NCBI GenBank assembly: GCA_029582155.1
Contig: CM055909.1
Coordinates: 17,842,301 to 17,906,300, forward strand
Origin: Panopea generosa
Taxonomy: Eukaryota > Mollusca > Bivalvia > Adapedonta > Hiatellidae
Length of the DNA stretch: 64,000 nt
Direction: 5' to 3'
Shown here: one piece after another, positions 1 through 13,500 of the stretch
Position numbering within the stretch: position 1 is the stretch's first letter
Layout: each line of letters starts with the position of its first letter
The notes under the pieces: generated by a model
Told to the model about the DNA's origin: nothing
Databases searched by the model: none
The model's input: only the letters and a program-made list of their open reading frames with translations
Made by a program: the position numbers and the translations under genes

Positions 1-172
1 AACTTATAACTTCCCCGCTTGAATCAGTGGTGAGAGACGAATGATAATGAGACACAATGTCGTATATCAAACATCACGGAGATTGTGGCCGAGCGGGGAT
101 TCGAACTCACGACCCCAATATTGATAGTCAGACGCGTAACCGACTGAGCTATAGTCGTGCCCGGTACGACAA
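1..172 (-). mobile_element. tRNA-derived SINE, copy 1 (cut by window edge)
   Basis: On the minus strand the head (about 95-165) has a D-arm-like tagctcagtcggttacgcg and a T-arm-like gagttcgaatccccgc, so it contains A- and B-box-like promoter sequence. The body, with tgtctcattatcattcgtc and ccgcttgaatcag, repeats at 2970-3279, 28126-28322 and 32512-32797. The acceptor stem does not pair well, so it is not a functional tRNA gene. The 3' part of the element lies outside the window. Confidence 0.8.
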
Positions 173-917
173 TTACTACGTGGTTTGTTTAAATTTTGCT
201 CGACATTTAGAATGATTGTATTTCCAGAAAATATATGATTGTCTGCATGGTTTAAGCAATTTTGATTTCATTTCCAAGAATATTACAATCAATATGAATA
301 CGTGTTAATTTACGTTTACGACGATTTTTCTCGTAGTTTTTTGTTTGTAAAACACACTTCAAATTAATTTATTTGTTCTGAAGCATTTATGGTGACACGT
401 TAGGTGTTTTAGTTTTTGGATATTATATCAAAATCATAAATTGTGTAAGTTATAAAGTCAATAATTAAGTTGTACGGGTACTGGACGTCGAAATGTGTTA
501 AAATGCACGTATCATAATGCAGGTTTCATAACGTCGACCTTTTTGGTCGGTTTCCGATCTTTGATATATCTCGTATAAAATAAAATAATTATGCAAATGA
601 AGTGATATTTTCACTTGAAGAACCTAGCTGCTCTGATTATTCACCTAAGCTTTATTATTTTGCATTTGGTAGCTATTTAGGTAAAAAAAACAATACTTTA
701 TATTTGTATTATATACTTACGAACTAAATAGTATATTATAACGTTATTTTACAGTGTTTTTTACAAAACGTATGAGTACAATATATTCCTATATTGTACA
801 AAACACTGTAAACTGATCTTTTTATTCCATACTTTAATCTGAAAGAAATTTATTAAAAGAGTAAAAAAATCAAGTCAATAAACCGTGAGTTCAAAGTGGC
901 AGACGAAAGAAGATGCA
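173..917. other. Non-coding, AT-rich; one hairpin
   Basis: No open frame or recognised element. It contains a long imperfect hairpin at 748-812, reported separately. Confidence 0.5.
748..812. repeat. Nested inverted repeat (hairpin)
   Basis: Outer arms 748-760 (tttacagtgtttt) and 800-812 (aaaacactgtaaa) are perfect 13-bp complements. Inner arms 776-785 (gtacaatata) and 790-799 (tatattgtac) are perfect 10-bp complements with a 4-base loop. Only the left side has an unpaired stretch (761-775). Confidence 0.75.
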
Positions 918-1255
918 ATTACAGTTGTTGTTGTTGTTGGTGTTTGGTGTTTAGCGTCGCTTTCAACAATTTTTCAGCATTATCGCGAGGGCGTCTACTT
1001 GAGACAGTATTATAAGCGCTGTCACACTGGAGTATCATGCCGCAGACACATTGTATGATACCCCACCCAGTCACATTATACTGACACAGGGCCGACCAGA
1101 TCTAGAACTCTCCTCTAAATGCTGAGCGTCAAGCAAGGAAGCTTCCAGTACCATTTTTAAAGTCTTTGGTATGACCCTACCGAGGATTGAACCCACGACC
1201 TTCCGCATGCGAGGCAGACGCTCTACCACTCGACCACGCCACGGTCTGCAATGAT
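918..1255 (-). mobile_element. Second tRNA-derived SINE family with (GTT)n tail
   Basis: On the minus strand it starts with a tRNA-like head: gtggtcgagtggtagagcgt (D-arm), a plausible anticodon stem with loop ctcgcat, and ggttcaatcctcggtaggg (T-arm). A body of about 200 bp follows, ending in a (caa)n run seen as ttgttgttgttgttg at 923-938 on the plus strand. Its sequence is unrelated to the other SINE. It resembles a SINE I associate with bivalve genomes (memory, not a search). Confidence 0.8.
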
Positions 1256-2969
1256 ATATATTCGGATTTTCTCAACGTCAACGTCGTGCGGTACATTGTG
1301 TTGGTTGTTTGATTTTTATCGTTGAAATTTCTACTTAATTTATTTCATTTTTTCAAGACGCCTTACAAATGCAATAATGGTTTAACAATTCTTGTATTTA
1401 TTCTTGTTCAGCCAATAAGACGGTTATCTATGCAGTACATAAATGCTTGAGATGTACATTTCTGTACACTGATTAACCCTAGACATATTGACTATGGATT
1501 GGCACCTGATAGTAAATTGGATGAAAGCTATCATTGTTATTTTTTTTCAGGATAAGAGATTTATATTCCACATAAATGTATCAAAATATCACAATTTTAA
1601 TTTTAATAAAAAAGTATTTAGAATTCAAAATGTAAATAATTATGTTTTTGGCGATCATCTTGGATTTTGGCCGTTTTGAACACTTCCCCATGCCTAATAT
1701 GAATGAATCGATTACTAAATCAATTGCGTTGAAAAATAAAATATTGTGAATTTCTTATCTCGAAATCAATGTTTTGGAAGTCATGTGTGTTGTCTGTATG
1801 TGTAATGCTTTTTTTGTTAAAATATCAATATGCCAATCAACTCTACCTGATGGTACAGCTTTAACTAAAGCTGTTTGTTAAATTCCGGTTAAATGTTATC
1901 TGCTATAGCTGTTGTGTAGGCAACCATGTACCCAAAGGCATTTTGACTAGAAACCAACGACAAGCACAATACAACAATTAATCGCAACAAGGTCATGTAC
2001 CTTTATACTAGTTTAGTTTTGGTTAACATTCATCATTCCAAGTACAAATGTATTATTTTTCATTTCCCAACACTTTGAGGTTATAAACCCCATAGCTCTT
2101 CTCCTTTGCGGTACATATGTCTGTTGACAAGAAATATACAATATTTTACACCCTTTCCTTCAAAAATTTCAACACATTTTAACCTAGTTTAGTTCTTCTG
2201 ATTTCTCCTTACATAACGTTATTTTGAATAATTTTACACCCAGTAACCGTTTGCAAAATATGTAAATATACACGTTTGATGACGAACGTTTTTGAAGAAC
2301 CAAATATTTTTCCAGTATTATTTAATGTTGGGGTAGTCAGCTTGAATTAACTGAACTTTTGTTTGAACTTATAAGTAAATATGTAAACCTGCATGTAAAC
2401 GCACATGCACCTATAATAATTAACAAATGACGATACAAAACTTGAAGATCCTCGCTGTCAATCGATGCATTTGTAATTATATAACAAGCTGCTACTCTTT
2501 TATTATAAACGCAATCAATACCAATACATTAAACAGAGATGTACTAGAAAACTTCATGTACACATACTTAAGAACGAAATAAAATCCTTTTGTGAACAAA
2601 AACAGTCTATTTCTAAAATAATTCACCGACAATAACTGTCATGCGGTCAAAAGTCATCATTTTTCCTAAAAGTCATTACGTAGACATGTATCAACTATTT
2701 ATTTAATGAACGAAAGTCGTCATTTCTGAAAAAAAAATTGACATCATGTGGACAAAACTCGTAGTTTTACCATTTCTGTTAATTAACGAAATGTGTTATT
2801 CAGACAAAAACCGCCTTTTTCTATTTTTGTATGTGAACAAATTCGTTGCAACCAAAAATGTGTTGCTCTGACAAAACGCCTGCACAATCCAATGCTCGAA
2901 TCTTCGGCTGGCTACAGTCTCTGAGATGATAAGTCATGAACTTTGATCCACGGCCATTAATTTCAAACC
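1256..2969. other. Non-coding, AT-rich, no element recognised
   Basis: No supported gene. The short open frame at 1488-1679 is low-complexity Lys/Asn/Phe sequence without homology. At 2620-2880 there is weak repetition of gacaaaa/tcattt-like words, too diverged to define a unit. Confidence 0.5.
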
Positions 2970-3279
2970 ATGTTAGATTGAGTTGATTGATTGAAAATTG
3001 AGCGTTATGTTTATGCCATCGAGGGCTAACAGACGATTAGTTAACCTAACCACTTTTTCCTCGGATCCAGAAGTTTAACCAGTACTCGAGCACACCAAAT
3101 CTTCGCATGTAACTGATAACTTCCCCGCTTGAATCAGTGGCGAGAGACGAATGATAATGAGACACAATGTCGTATATCAAACATCACGGAGATTGTGGCC
3201 GAGCGGGGATTCGAACTCACGACCTCTATATTGATAGTCAGACGCGTAATTGACTGAGCTATAATCGTGCCCGGTGCAC
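2970..3279 (-). mobile_element. tRNA-derived SINE, copy 2 (near full length)
   Basis: Most complete copy of the family, about 310 bp. It has a tRNA-like head at 3190-3275 and a shared body, then tgctcgagtactggttaaac, then gttaggttaactaatcgtct, and ends in a ttgattgattga-type tail (seen on the plus strand near 2978-2995). It is about 95% alike by eye to copy 1 over the first 170 bp, including the flanking layout. Confidence 0.85.
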
Positions 3280-5385
3280 TATGTTAGAACGTTGTCAAGT
3301 AACATACATACATCATATGTATCTGTTACTCAAAAACCGCTCAGTGTTGAATACGTGCACTTACCGACGTTAAATAACTGGAATGCTGTAGAAATAGGGC
3401 ATAAAATCACGTTCAAACAACCACTCAAAGTTCAACTTATTGTCATCGTTACCGCTTAAATTTGTGTATAAATATGATGAAAAATATAACATATACTTCT
3501 TTACTTTTTGTAAAATGAACATGAATATAATTATAATTCTAAAATAAGGAGATAAGCTTTTTATTAAGATATATTTATTAGATCGGTTGATTGTTTTTAA
3601 AACATGATAAATTTGTACAACAACTCCAAAAACAAATAAAATTGTCAATGTTCTGCAAAATATTTACTCACTATTTTAATCCAAGAATAAGTTTATAAGA
3701 GTGTTTATTCCGCCGTTCTAATCCATACATATTACTAAATATAGTTGTATGAATGTAAATATGAATAAATATGTTCAAACATTTTTTTACAAAAAATGCT
3801 GTTGTTGCCATGGCTTTTGTATTTTTATTCGCGTACTGTTGAATCTTCATCGATTATTTATGAAATAGAAAAAGGTTCATTAAATATGGCCAATGAAGAG
3901 GTTTTAATAGACATTGCTACGTATATTTTCAAAATGATTATTTTATTCCTTACGGGGGAACTTGGCTTGCAATGTTATCTTCCATTTTAGCTGATGTAAA
4001 TACTATCATAAAAATGAATAAAACGCAAAATGCATCCGTTGAGTCTGTTCATGAGGGGGAATGAAACACGTGCACGTAACGCTGATCGTGCGTTACTAGA
4101 AACAGATAACTACATTCCACCCAACCGGGGAAACAGAAACCCTTACAGCTGCGTAGCTGATTTCACGCCACAACGCCCGGGCTTGCACATTTTATGAGAA
4201 TGCATCATTATATCTCCAAGCCCTCAGAACGCAGGAAATGCATCCTGAAAGTTTTTTTTCTGATGGATAGGGTTTTGTCCCCCAGACCCTCCCCCAACCC
4301 CACCAGAACCCGAAAGCTTGCACATCGTTTAGGGTCAGCTAAGGCACTGTCGTGTTATATTAAAAATGTAATTAAGCTTCTTGACCAATTGACCTACAAT
4401 GTAGCGGCGTTGCTTCCAAAATTGATCACTGCTTGGATTATCGATATGTTTGATTGACAGCTCGCATCAAGTCAATAATTTGTATGTAGCAAGACTTGTA
4501 TTAGAGATGACATACGTCCTTATATAACGTTTAATATGTATTCAGCACCATCAATTCAAGTCTATTGTCTATAATTGGTATATACATTTACATTCAACCG
4601 AAATAGTCCATTGTTTTTCATGCAGTATATACATGTATATATATATAACACTTTTTCATACTTTGTAAATTTAAGCAGTAAGTTATATCAATTATATGTA
4701 TAAAGGCAATATGCATATAAACACTTAAATCACTTTTAATTCATTTTTTTTGTATTTTATTTTTAAAAAACAATCTATAAAACAAAGCGACAGAAACAAC
4801 GCCTATTTAAAATGTTATGACATTTGTTAAATAGTAATCATGAAATGACTTGCAAAGCATAATCAAAATCTTATCCGCAGATTATTCCAAAACTTTGTCC
4901 AGACGATTTGTTAACTGTAACGGTTAACAAACGCAAATGCAGAAAAACTCGCTATATTCGATATGAAACAATAGATTTCAGCTCATGAAGATTCATGTTT
5001 TATTGCACACGTTGTTGCACAATAGTTCGTCCAACGTCTGCGGAACACGTCGCATAATCGGACGTGTAGAAATACGACACTTCCTGTTGATTGTAAATCC
5101 ATGTTTGAATAATGAAGCGAAAAAAACCTACACTTCGTTGTCATATCATTTTTAAAGATATCGGTTATGCATTTAATTTTCATCTATTTCTACCAGAAAT
5201 ATAACCGTTAAAATACATGAAATAAGTGACAAGTTACCTCGTTCTGGGGTGGTTACCTCGTTCGGTAGTAGATTACAGGGCTCACGCTGTCGGTCGCCAA
5301 AGGCGCCGATTGTGACAAAAATATCAAATAGGCGCATGTTTTCTCTGTTTGGCGAAAGTGATTAGCGCCTTCAAAGATCGCCTCT
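3280..5385. other. Non-coding; possible dispersed-repeat fragment at 4040-4340
   Basis: Mostly AT-rich with no gene. At 4040-4340 the composition shifts to more G+C, with ccctcagaacgcaggaaatg and cccccagaccctcccccaac. These words are familiar to me from a dispersed repeat in marine invertebrates, but I cannot verify the family. A (TA) run lies at 4637-4650. Confidence 0.45.
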
Positions 5386-6835
5386 TGAACTGTTGGAAAG
5401 TCTATATCTCATTTTTCTTGGACTGTGGAAAATCTATATCTATATTGTTTCTTGGAATGTTAGCAAGGATATATCCAGATTGTGTCTTGGATTGTTGACA
5501 AATTTACATCTTGATTGTTTCTTGGACCGTTGGGCAAGTCTTTATCTAAATTGTTTCTTTTACTGTTGGCAAGTCTATATCTCAATTTTCTTGGACTGTG
5601 GAAAATCTATATCTATATTGTTTTTTTTTTTTTTTTACTATTAGCAAGAATATATCAAGATTGTGTCTTGGACTGTTGGCAAATTTATAGTTTTATTGTT
5701 TTTTTACTATTGGCCAGTCTTTATCTAAATTGTTTCTTTGATTATTTGCAAGTCTCTCTCTCTCAATTTTCTTGGACTGTGAAAAATCTAAATTGTTTCT
5801 TGAAATGTTAGCAAGAATATATCCAGATTATGTCTTGGATTGTTTGCAAATTTATATCTTGATTGATTCTTGGACTGTTGGCCAGTCTATATCGAGATTG
5901 TATTTTTGACTGTTAGCAAGTCTATAATCATCTAGATTGTATCTTGGACTGTTGGCAATTCTACATCTAAATTGTTTCTCGGACTGTTGGCTCAATTATG
6001 ACTAGATTGTTTCTTGGACTGTGGAAAATCTATATTGTTTCTTGGAATGTTAGCAAGACTATATCCAGATGGTGTCTTGGACTGTTGGCAAATTTATATT
6101 TTGATTGTTGCTTGGACTGTTGACCATTCTATATTTATCTAGATTGCTTCTAGGACTGTTGGCAAGTCTACTCCTAAATTGTTTCTCGGACTGTTGGCAC
6201 AATAATGTCTAGATTGTTTGTTGGACTGTTGGAAAATCTATATACATGATTGTTTCTTGGATTGTTGTCAAGTGTATATCGAGATTGTTTCTTGGAATGT
6301 TGGCAAGTTTCTATTTATCTAGATTGGTTCTTGAACTGTTGGCAGGTCATTGGTTAGATTGTTTCTTGGACTGTTGACAAGTCTTTATAGAGATTGTTTC
6401 TTGGAATGTTGGCAAGTCTCTTATTATCTGGATTGTTTCTTGAACTGTTTGAAGGTCTATGTCTAGAATGTTTCTTGGACTGTTGGAAAGTCTATATATA
6501 GATTGTTTCTTGGAATGTTTGCAAGTCTAAATCTAGATTGTTTTTGACTGCTGACAATTCTATATGTTTATTGATTCTTGGACTGTTGGTTAGTCTAGAT
6601 CTAAATTGTTTCTTGGACTGTTGGCAATGCTATGTCTAGATAGTTTCTTGGACTGTTGGCAAGTCTATATGTATATTGTTTCTTTAACTTAGAGCAAGTC
6701 TATATTTAAATTGTTTCTTGGATTTTAGTTAGTCTATATCTAAATTGTTTCTTGGACTGTTAGTTAGTCTATATCTAAATTGTTTCTCGGACTGTTGGCA
6801 AGTCTATTTATAGATTATTTTTGGACTGTATATCT
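5386..6835. repeat. Minisatellite, about 35-bp unit
   Basis: About 40 diverged copies of attgtttcttggactgttgg plus caagtctatatctag (35 bp). A poly-T run of about 17 lies at 5622-5638. It is downstream of the peroxidase stop codon, so outside the coding gene but possibly in its 3' flank. Open frames at 5393-5644 and 5515-5811 are products of the repeat. Confidence 0.93.
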
Positions 6836-7479
6836 TTATTATTACTTTGACTATGTACCTTTGCACAGATACAAAGAAATGTGGAAAAACGATTCATGAA
6901 TCACAGCCTTAATCAACTGTTATACATAGTTGATATAATTTATATACTGTATCAATAATAAAGGTCAACCAGATATGTAATGCGAAATAAATGTATTTAC
7001 GCCATTTACATTTTGGTTGCAATTTTGGTTGGATATCACCCTAATGATCGGGAAACTGTTTCCGCCATTTCAGCCGACTGAAGTAAAATTCCTACCCCTT
7101 CTGACACCAGCTTCCAATATTTTTACCACTTTAATAGTAAATGTAAATATAGTTAATGCATCGGTCTACTCAAACGCCTCTAACGAGCATATAGTTCACG
7201 ACCAACTGAGGGCTTTATATTGTTTGCAGGAAATGCATATCATGAATGCTCAGCAAAATCAAAACATCATTATATTATTCACATATACCTTGAGTTGTCC
7301 ATAAAAATGAAATTAAAAACGTTATTATACGCATAAAATATAATAAAGCCATACTGTGTGTAAACATTATATTTACGTTGGTGTTAGATGGTAACTCTTA
7401 ATTAACCATTGTTGACATGTTTAAAATACAGATCAAATCATACTTATGAATATTTAAACATCGACAACGATATCTGAAC
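6836..7479. other. 3' flank / possible 3' UTR of peroxidase
   Basis: Sequence between the 35-bp array and the peroxidase stop codon. It may contain the 3' UTR (minus strand, from 7479 downward). No canonical AATAAA is seen on the minus strand; the ATTAAA at about 7132-7137 is a weak candidate. The plus-strand open frame 7017-7304 has no recognised features. Confidence 0.4.
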
Positions 7480-7558
7480 CTACGGATGACTTTCTTTCCA
7501 ATGGCTCAGATCCATTTGTTCGATACTAGAACAGTTGACCAATCCAGAGTTAGGAGAG
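7480..7558 (-). CDS. Peroxidase terminal exon with stop codon (79 nt)
   Basis: Reads [18 protein letters not shown], then HWKESHP and TAG. The C-x-x-I-x-x-x-DL-x-x-W pattern is the usual C-terminus of animal peroxidases (C-x-x-IP-x-x-DL-x-x-W). Acceptor attattttcag; the single leading base completes the Ser codon left by the previous exon. It is separated from that exon by 6.7 kb, almost all of it the 49-bp array. I see no AATAAA on the minus strand in the next 450 bp; an ATTAAA lies at about 7132-7137. Confidence 0.85.
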
Positions 7559-10500
7559 CTGAAAATAATTAAATGAAAACACACGTTCTATAATTTACAT
7601 TGAACAATGAGTATGGAAATTTCACAAAGGTACAATTCTTAAATACTACAGATCAGTTGTACCAGTAACATTACAAAGGCACAGATAGTATATACTACTG
7701 ATCATGTGTACTAGTTACCTTACAAAGGCACAGGTGGTATATACTTCATATAATGTGTACTAGTTAACTTACAAAGGCACAGGGGGTTATAACTACAGAT
7801 CACGTGCACTATGTACCTTACAAAACAACATTTGGTATATACTACATATGATGTGTACTACTTACCTTACAAAGGCACAGTTGGTATATATTACATATGA
7901 TGTGTACAATTTACTTTACAAAGGCACAGTTGGTATATATTACAGATCATGTATAATATTTAACTTACAAATGTACAGGTGGTATACACTACAGATTATG
8001 TGCACTAGTTAAATTACAATGGCAAATTTTGTATATACTACAGATACTGTGACCTAGTTACCTTACAAAGGCACAGGGGTTATAACTACAGATTTACAGA
8101 TCACGTGCACTAGTTACCTTACAAAGGCACATTGGGTATATACTACATATGACGTGTACTAGTTATCTTACAAAAGCACATATTGTATATATTACATATG
8201 ATGTGTAAAACTTACCTTACAAAGGCACAGTTGGTATATATTACAGATCATGTGCATTAGTAACCTTATAAAAGCAAAAGTGGTGTATACTACAGATCAT
8301 GTGCACTAGTTACCTTACACACACACACACACATGTGGTATATACTTCAGATCATGTTCACTAGTTACATTACAAAAGCAGAATTGGTATAAACTTCATA
8401 TAATGTGTACGCTTTACCTTTCAAAGGCACAGGTGGTATATAATACAGATCATGTGCACCAGTTTTTTTACAAAGGCACAGGTGGTATATACTAGAGATC
8501 ATATGTACTAGTTACTTTACAAGGCACAGGTGGTATATACTACATAACATGTGTTCTAGTATCTTTACAAAGGCACAGGTGGTATATACTACAGATAGTA
8601 TGTACTAGTTACCTTACAAGGGTAAGGTGTTATATACCATATATCATGTGCACTAGTAACAAAGGCACAGGTGGTATATATAACAGATCATGTGCACTAA
8701 GTTCCTTACAAAGTCACAGGTGGTATATACCACATATCATTTGCACTAGTTACATTACAGAGGAACAGGTACAATATATAACAGATCATGTGCACTAGTT
8801 ACCTTACAAAGGTACAGGTGGTATATACTACAGATAATGTGTACTTGTTGAATTAAAAAGGCGTATTTGGTATATACTACAAATTATTTGTACTAGTTAC
8901 CTTACAAAGGCCAAAGTGATATATACTACAGATATTTGTACTTGTAACCTTATAAAGGAACAGGTGGTATTTACTTCAGACCATGTTTACTAGTTACCTT
9001 TAGAAAGGCACAGGTGGTATAAACTACAGATATTGTGTACTAGTTAACTTACAAAGGCACAGGTGGTATATACTACAGATCATATGCAATATATATCTTA
9101 CAAAGACACGGTTGGTATATACTACATATAATGTGTACTAGTTACATTACAAAGGCACAGAGGGGGGTATATACTACAGATCATGTTAACGAGTTACCTT
9201 ACAAAGGCACAGTTGGTATATACTACATATAATGTCTACAAATTACCTTACAAAGGCACAGTTGGTATATACTACTGATCATGTGCACTAGTTGCTTACA
9301 AATGCACAGGTGGTATATACTACAGATCATGTGCAATAGTTACATTACCAAGGCACAGTTGGTTAATACTACAGATAATGTGTACTAGTTACCTTACAAA
9401 AGCACAGGTGTTATATACTACAAATCACGTGCACTTGTTATCTTACAAAGAAACAGCAGGTGTATATTACATCAAAGTGTACAAGTTACATTACAAAGGC
9501 ACAGGTGTTATATATTACATATTATGTGTACTAGTAACATTAAAGAGGTACTGTTGTTATAAACTACATATCATGTGCAAAAGTTACCTTATAAAGGCAC
9601 AGGTGGTATTTATTACAGATAATGTGCACTAATTACATTTAAAAGGCACAGGTGGTATATAATACATATAATGTGTACAAGTTACCTTACAAAAGCAAAG
9701 ATGTTATATACTACATATACTGTGTACTAGTTTCCTTACAAAGACACATGTTGTATATACTACAGATCATGTACACTGGTCACATTACAAAGGCAAATGT
9801 AATATATACTACAGATCATGTGCACTAGTTACATTACAAAGGCACAGGTGTTAAATATCATTTGTACTAGTTACATTAAAGAGGCACTGTTGGTATATAC
9901 ATGTACTACATATCATGTGTACTTGTTACATTTCAAAGGCTCAGGTGGTACATACTACAGATCATGTGCAATAGTTACCTTACAGAGGCACAGGTGTTAT
10001 ATATTACAAATCATGTGTACTAGTTACATTAAAGAGGCACTGTTGATATATACATGTACTACATATCATGATTACTAGTTACATTACAAAGGCTTAAATG
10101 GTTTAGACTACAGGTCATGTGCAAATTTTACCTTACAGAGACACAGTTGCTATATACTACATATCATGTGCAATAGTTACTTTATAAATGCACAGGTGAT
10201 ATTTACTACAGATCATGTGCACTTATTACATTTAAAAGACACAGGTGGTATATACTACAGACAATGTGTACTAGTTACTATACAAAGGAACAGTAGGTAT
10301 ATACTACAGTTCATGTGCAATAGTTACTTACAAAGGCAAAGGTGGTATATACAACATATCATGTGCAATAGTAACCTTATAAAGGCACAAGTGGTATCTA
10401 CTAAAGATCAAGTGCAGTAAGTACATTTAAAAGGCACAGGTGTATATACTACAGATAATGTGTACTAATTACTATACAAAGGCAAAGGGGGTATATACTT

Positions 10501-13500
10501 TAAATAATGTGTACACATTATATTAAAAAAGGCATAGGGGGTATATACTACAGATCATGTGCACTAGTTACCTTATAAAGACACAACTGTTATAGACAAC
10601 ATAAAATGTTTACAAGTTACCTTACTAAGGCACAGGTGGTATATACTACAGATAATGTGTACAAGTTACCTTAAAAATGCTCAGTTGGTACAATGTATAT
10701 ATTATATACTGTGTACTAATAACCTTACAAAGACACATGTGGTATATACTACAAATATGTGCACTAGTTACATTACAAAGGCACAATTGGTATGCATTAC
10801 AGATAATGTGTACAAGTTACCTTACAAAGGCATTATTGGTATATAATATATACTGTGTACTAGTTACCTTACAAAGACACATGTTGTATATACTACAGAT
10901 CATGTACACTAGTTACATTACAAACGCAAATGTGATATATACTACAGATCATGTGCACTAGTTACCTTAAAAAGGCACGTTTGTTATATACTACATATCA
11001 TGCATACTAGTTACCTCACAAATGCACAGGGTTTTTATATTTCAGATCACGAGCCCTAGTTACTTTAGCAAGGCACAGTTGGTATATAATATATATACTG
11101 TGTACTAGTTACCTTACAAAGACACATGTGGTATATACTACATATCATGTACACTAGTTACATTACAAAGGCAAATGTGATAAATACTACAGAATGTACA
11201 CAAGTTACCTTACAAAGGCACAGGTGTTATTTATTACATATCATGTGGACTAGTTACATTATGGAGGCACTGTTGCTATATACTACATATCGTGTGTACT
11301 AGTTACATTACAAAGCCACAGTTGGTATATACTGCAGATCATGTGTTTTACTTATATTACAAAGACAAAGTTGGTATATATCACATATAATGTGTACTAG
11401 TTACATTTAAACGGCACAGGTGGTATATACTACATATAGTGTGTACTTATTACCATACAAATGCACAGGAGGTATTTAATATAGATTATATGCACTAGTT
11501 ACCTTACAAAGACATGGTTGGTATATACTACATTTAATGTGTAATTGTTACATTACAAAGGCACAGGGGGTATATACTACATAGCATGTGCAATAGATAT
11601 CTTATAAAGGCACAGGTGGTATTTACTACAGATAATGTGCACTAGTTACATTACAAAAGGACACAGTTGGTATATGCTACAAAAAATGTGTACAAGTTAC
11701 CTTACAAAGGCACAGGGGGTTTATACTACAGATCATGTACACTAGTTATATAGCAAAGGCACAGTTGGAATATACTACAGATAATGTATACAAGTTACCT
11801 TACAAATGCACAGTTGGTATATACTACAGATCACGTGCACTAGTTACCTTACAAAGGCACAGGGTTTATATATTTTAGATTACGAGCCCTAGTTACCTTA
11901 CCAAGGCATTATTGGTATATAATATGTACTGTGTACTAATAACCTTACAAAGACACATGTTGTATACACTACAGATCATGTACACTAGTTACATTACAAA
12001 GGCAAATGTGATATATACTACAGATTATGTGCACTAGTTACCTTATAAAGGCACATTTGTTATATACTACATATCATGTGTACCTCACAAACGCACAGGG
12101 TTTTTATATTTCAGATTACGAGCCTTAGTTACCTTACCAAGGCACATGGTTATATACTACATATCATGTGCACTAGTAACTTTACAAAGGCAACATTGGT
12201 ATATACTACAGATAATGTGTACTACCTACTTTACAAAGGCACAGGGGTTATATACAACAGATCACGTGCACTTGTAACCTTACCAAGGCACAGTTGGTAT
12301 AAAATACATTTAATTGTACAAGTTACCTTATAAAAGCACAGTTGATATATACTACGTATACCGTGTACTAATTACTTTACGAAGACACTTCTTGTATATA
12401 CTACAGATCATTTACACTAGTTACATTACAAATACAAAAGTGATATATACTACAGATCATGTGCACTAGTTACCTTACAAAGGCACAGTTGTTATATACT
12501 ACATATCATGTGTACTAGTTACATTATGGATGCACTGTTGGTATATTCTACATATTATGTGTACTAGTTACATTACAACGGTGCAAGTGTTATGTATAAC
12601 ATATCTGTGTACTAGTTACATAATGAAAGCACTGGCGGTGTGTACTACAGATCATGTATTCTAGTTACATTATGAAGGCAAAGGTGATATACATATAAGA
12701 TCATGTGTTCTAGTTACATAACCAATGCGCAGTTGGTATAACCTACATATAATGTGTACTAGTTACATTACATAACATAGTTGGTATATATCACAGATCA
12801 TATGTACTACATGTTGTTACATTACTAAGGCACAGTTGGTATACACTACAGATCATTTGCAGTAGTAACGTTACAAAGGCACGGTGGAATATACTACAAA
12901 TCATGTGTATTAGTTACATTACATTTGTACTAGTTCCATTACTACGGCACAGGTTGTATATACTACAGATCATGTGTACTAGTTACTTTACAAAGGCACA
13001 TGTGGTATAAACTACATATCGTGTGTACTAGTTACTTTTTAATAAAAACACAGATGGTATAAACTACAGATCATATGTACTTGTTAAATTATAAAAACAC
13101 AGATGGAATAAGCTACAGATCATGTTTACTAGTTACATTACAAAACCACAGGTGGTATAAACTACAGATCATGTGTACTTGTTACATTACGAAAACACAA
13201 ATGGTATAAACTACAGATCATGTTCACTAGTTACATTACAAAAACACAGGTGGTATAAATTACAGATCATGTGTACTAGTTACATTACAAAAACACAGAT
13301 GGTATAAATTAAAGATCATGTGTACTAGTTACATTACAAAAACACAGTTGGTATAAACTAAATATAATGTGTAATATTTATATAACCAAGGCACAGATTG
13401 TATAACCTAGATATAATGTTAACTAGTAACATTACAAAACATTGTTGCTATATATTACAGATCATGTGTACAACATTTAGTTACATTACAAAGGCACAGG

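Noticed and set aside
85..170. Functional tRNA genes suggested by tRNA-like segments (also 3190-3275, 1180-1250, 28715-28805, 29060-29130, 32512-32590)
   Set aside because: Acceptor and anticodon stems do not pair properly, and several are attached to SINE bodies that recur in the window.
3370..3648. Minus-strand 92-codon frame ending SIPVI, considered as the peroxidase C-terminal exon
   Set aside because: The frame stops right after SIPVI, there is no DL-x-x-W, and the exon at 7480-7558 fits both phase and motif.
4983..5183. Minus-strand 66-codon frame with several Cys and Arg
   Set aside because: It has no acceptor or phase match to the peroxidase and no family motif. The real last exon was found at 7480-7558.
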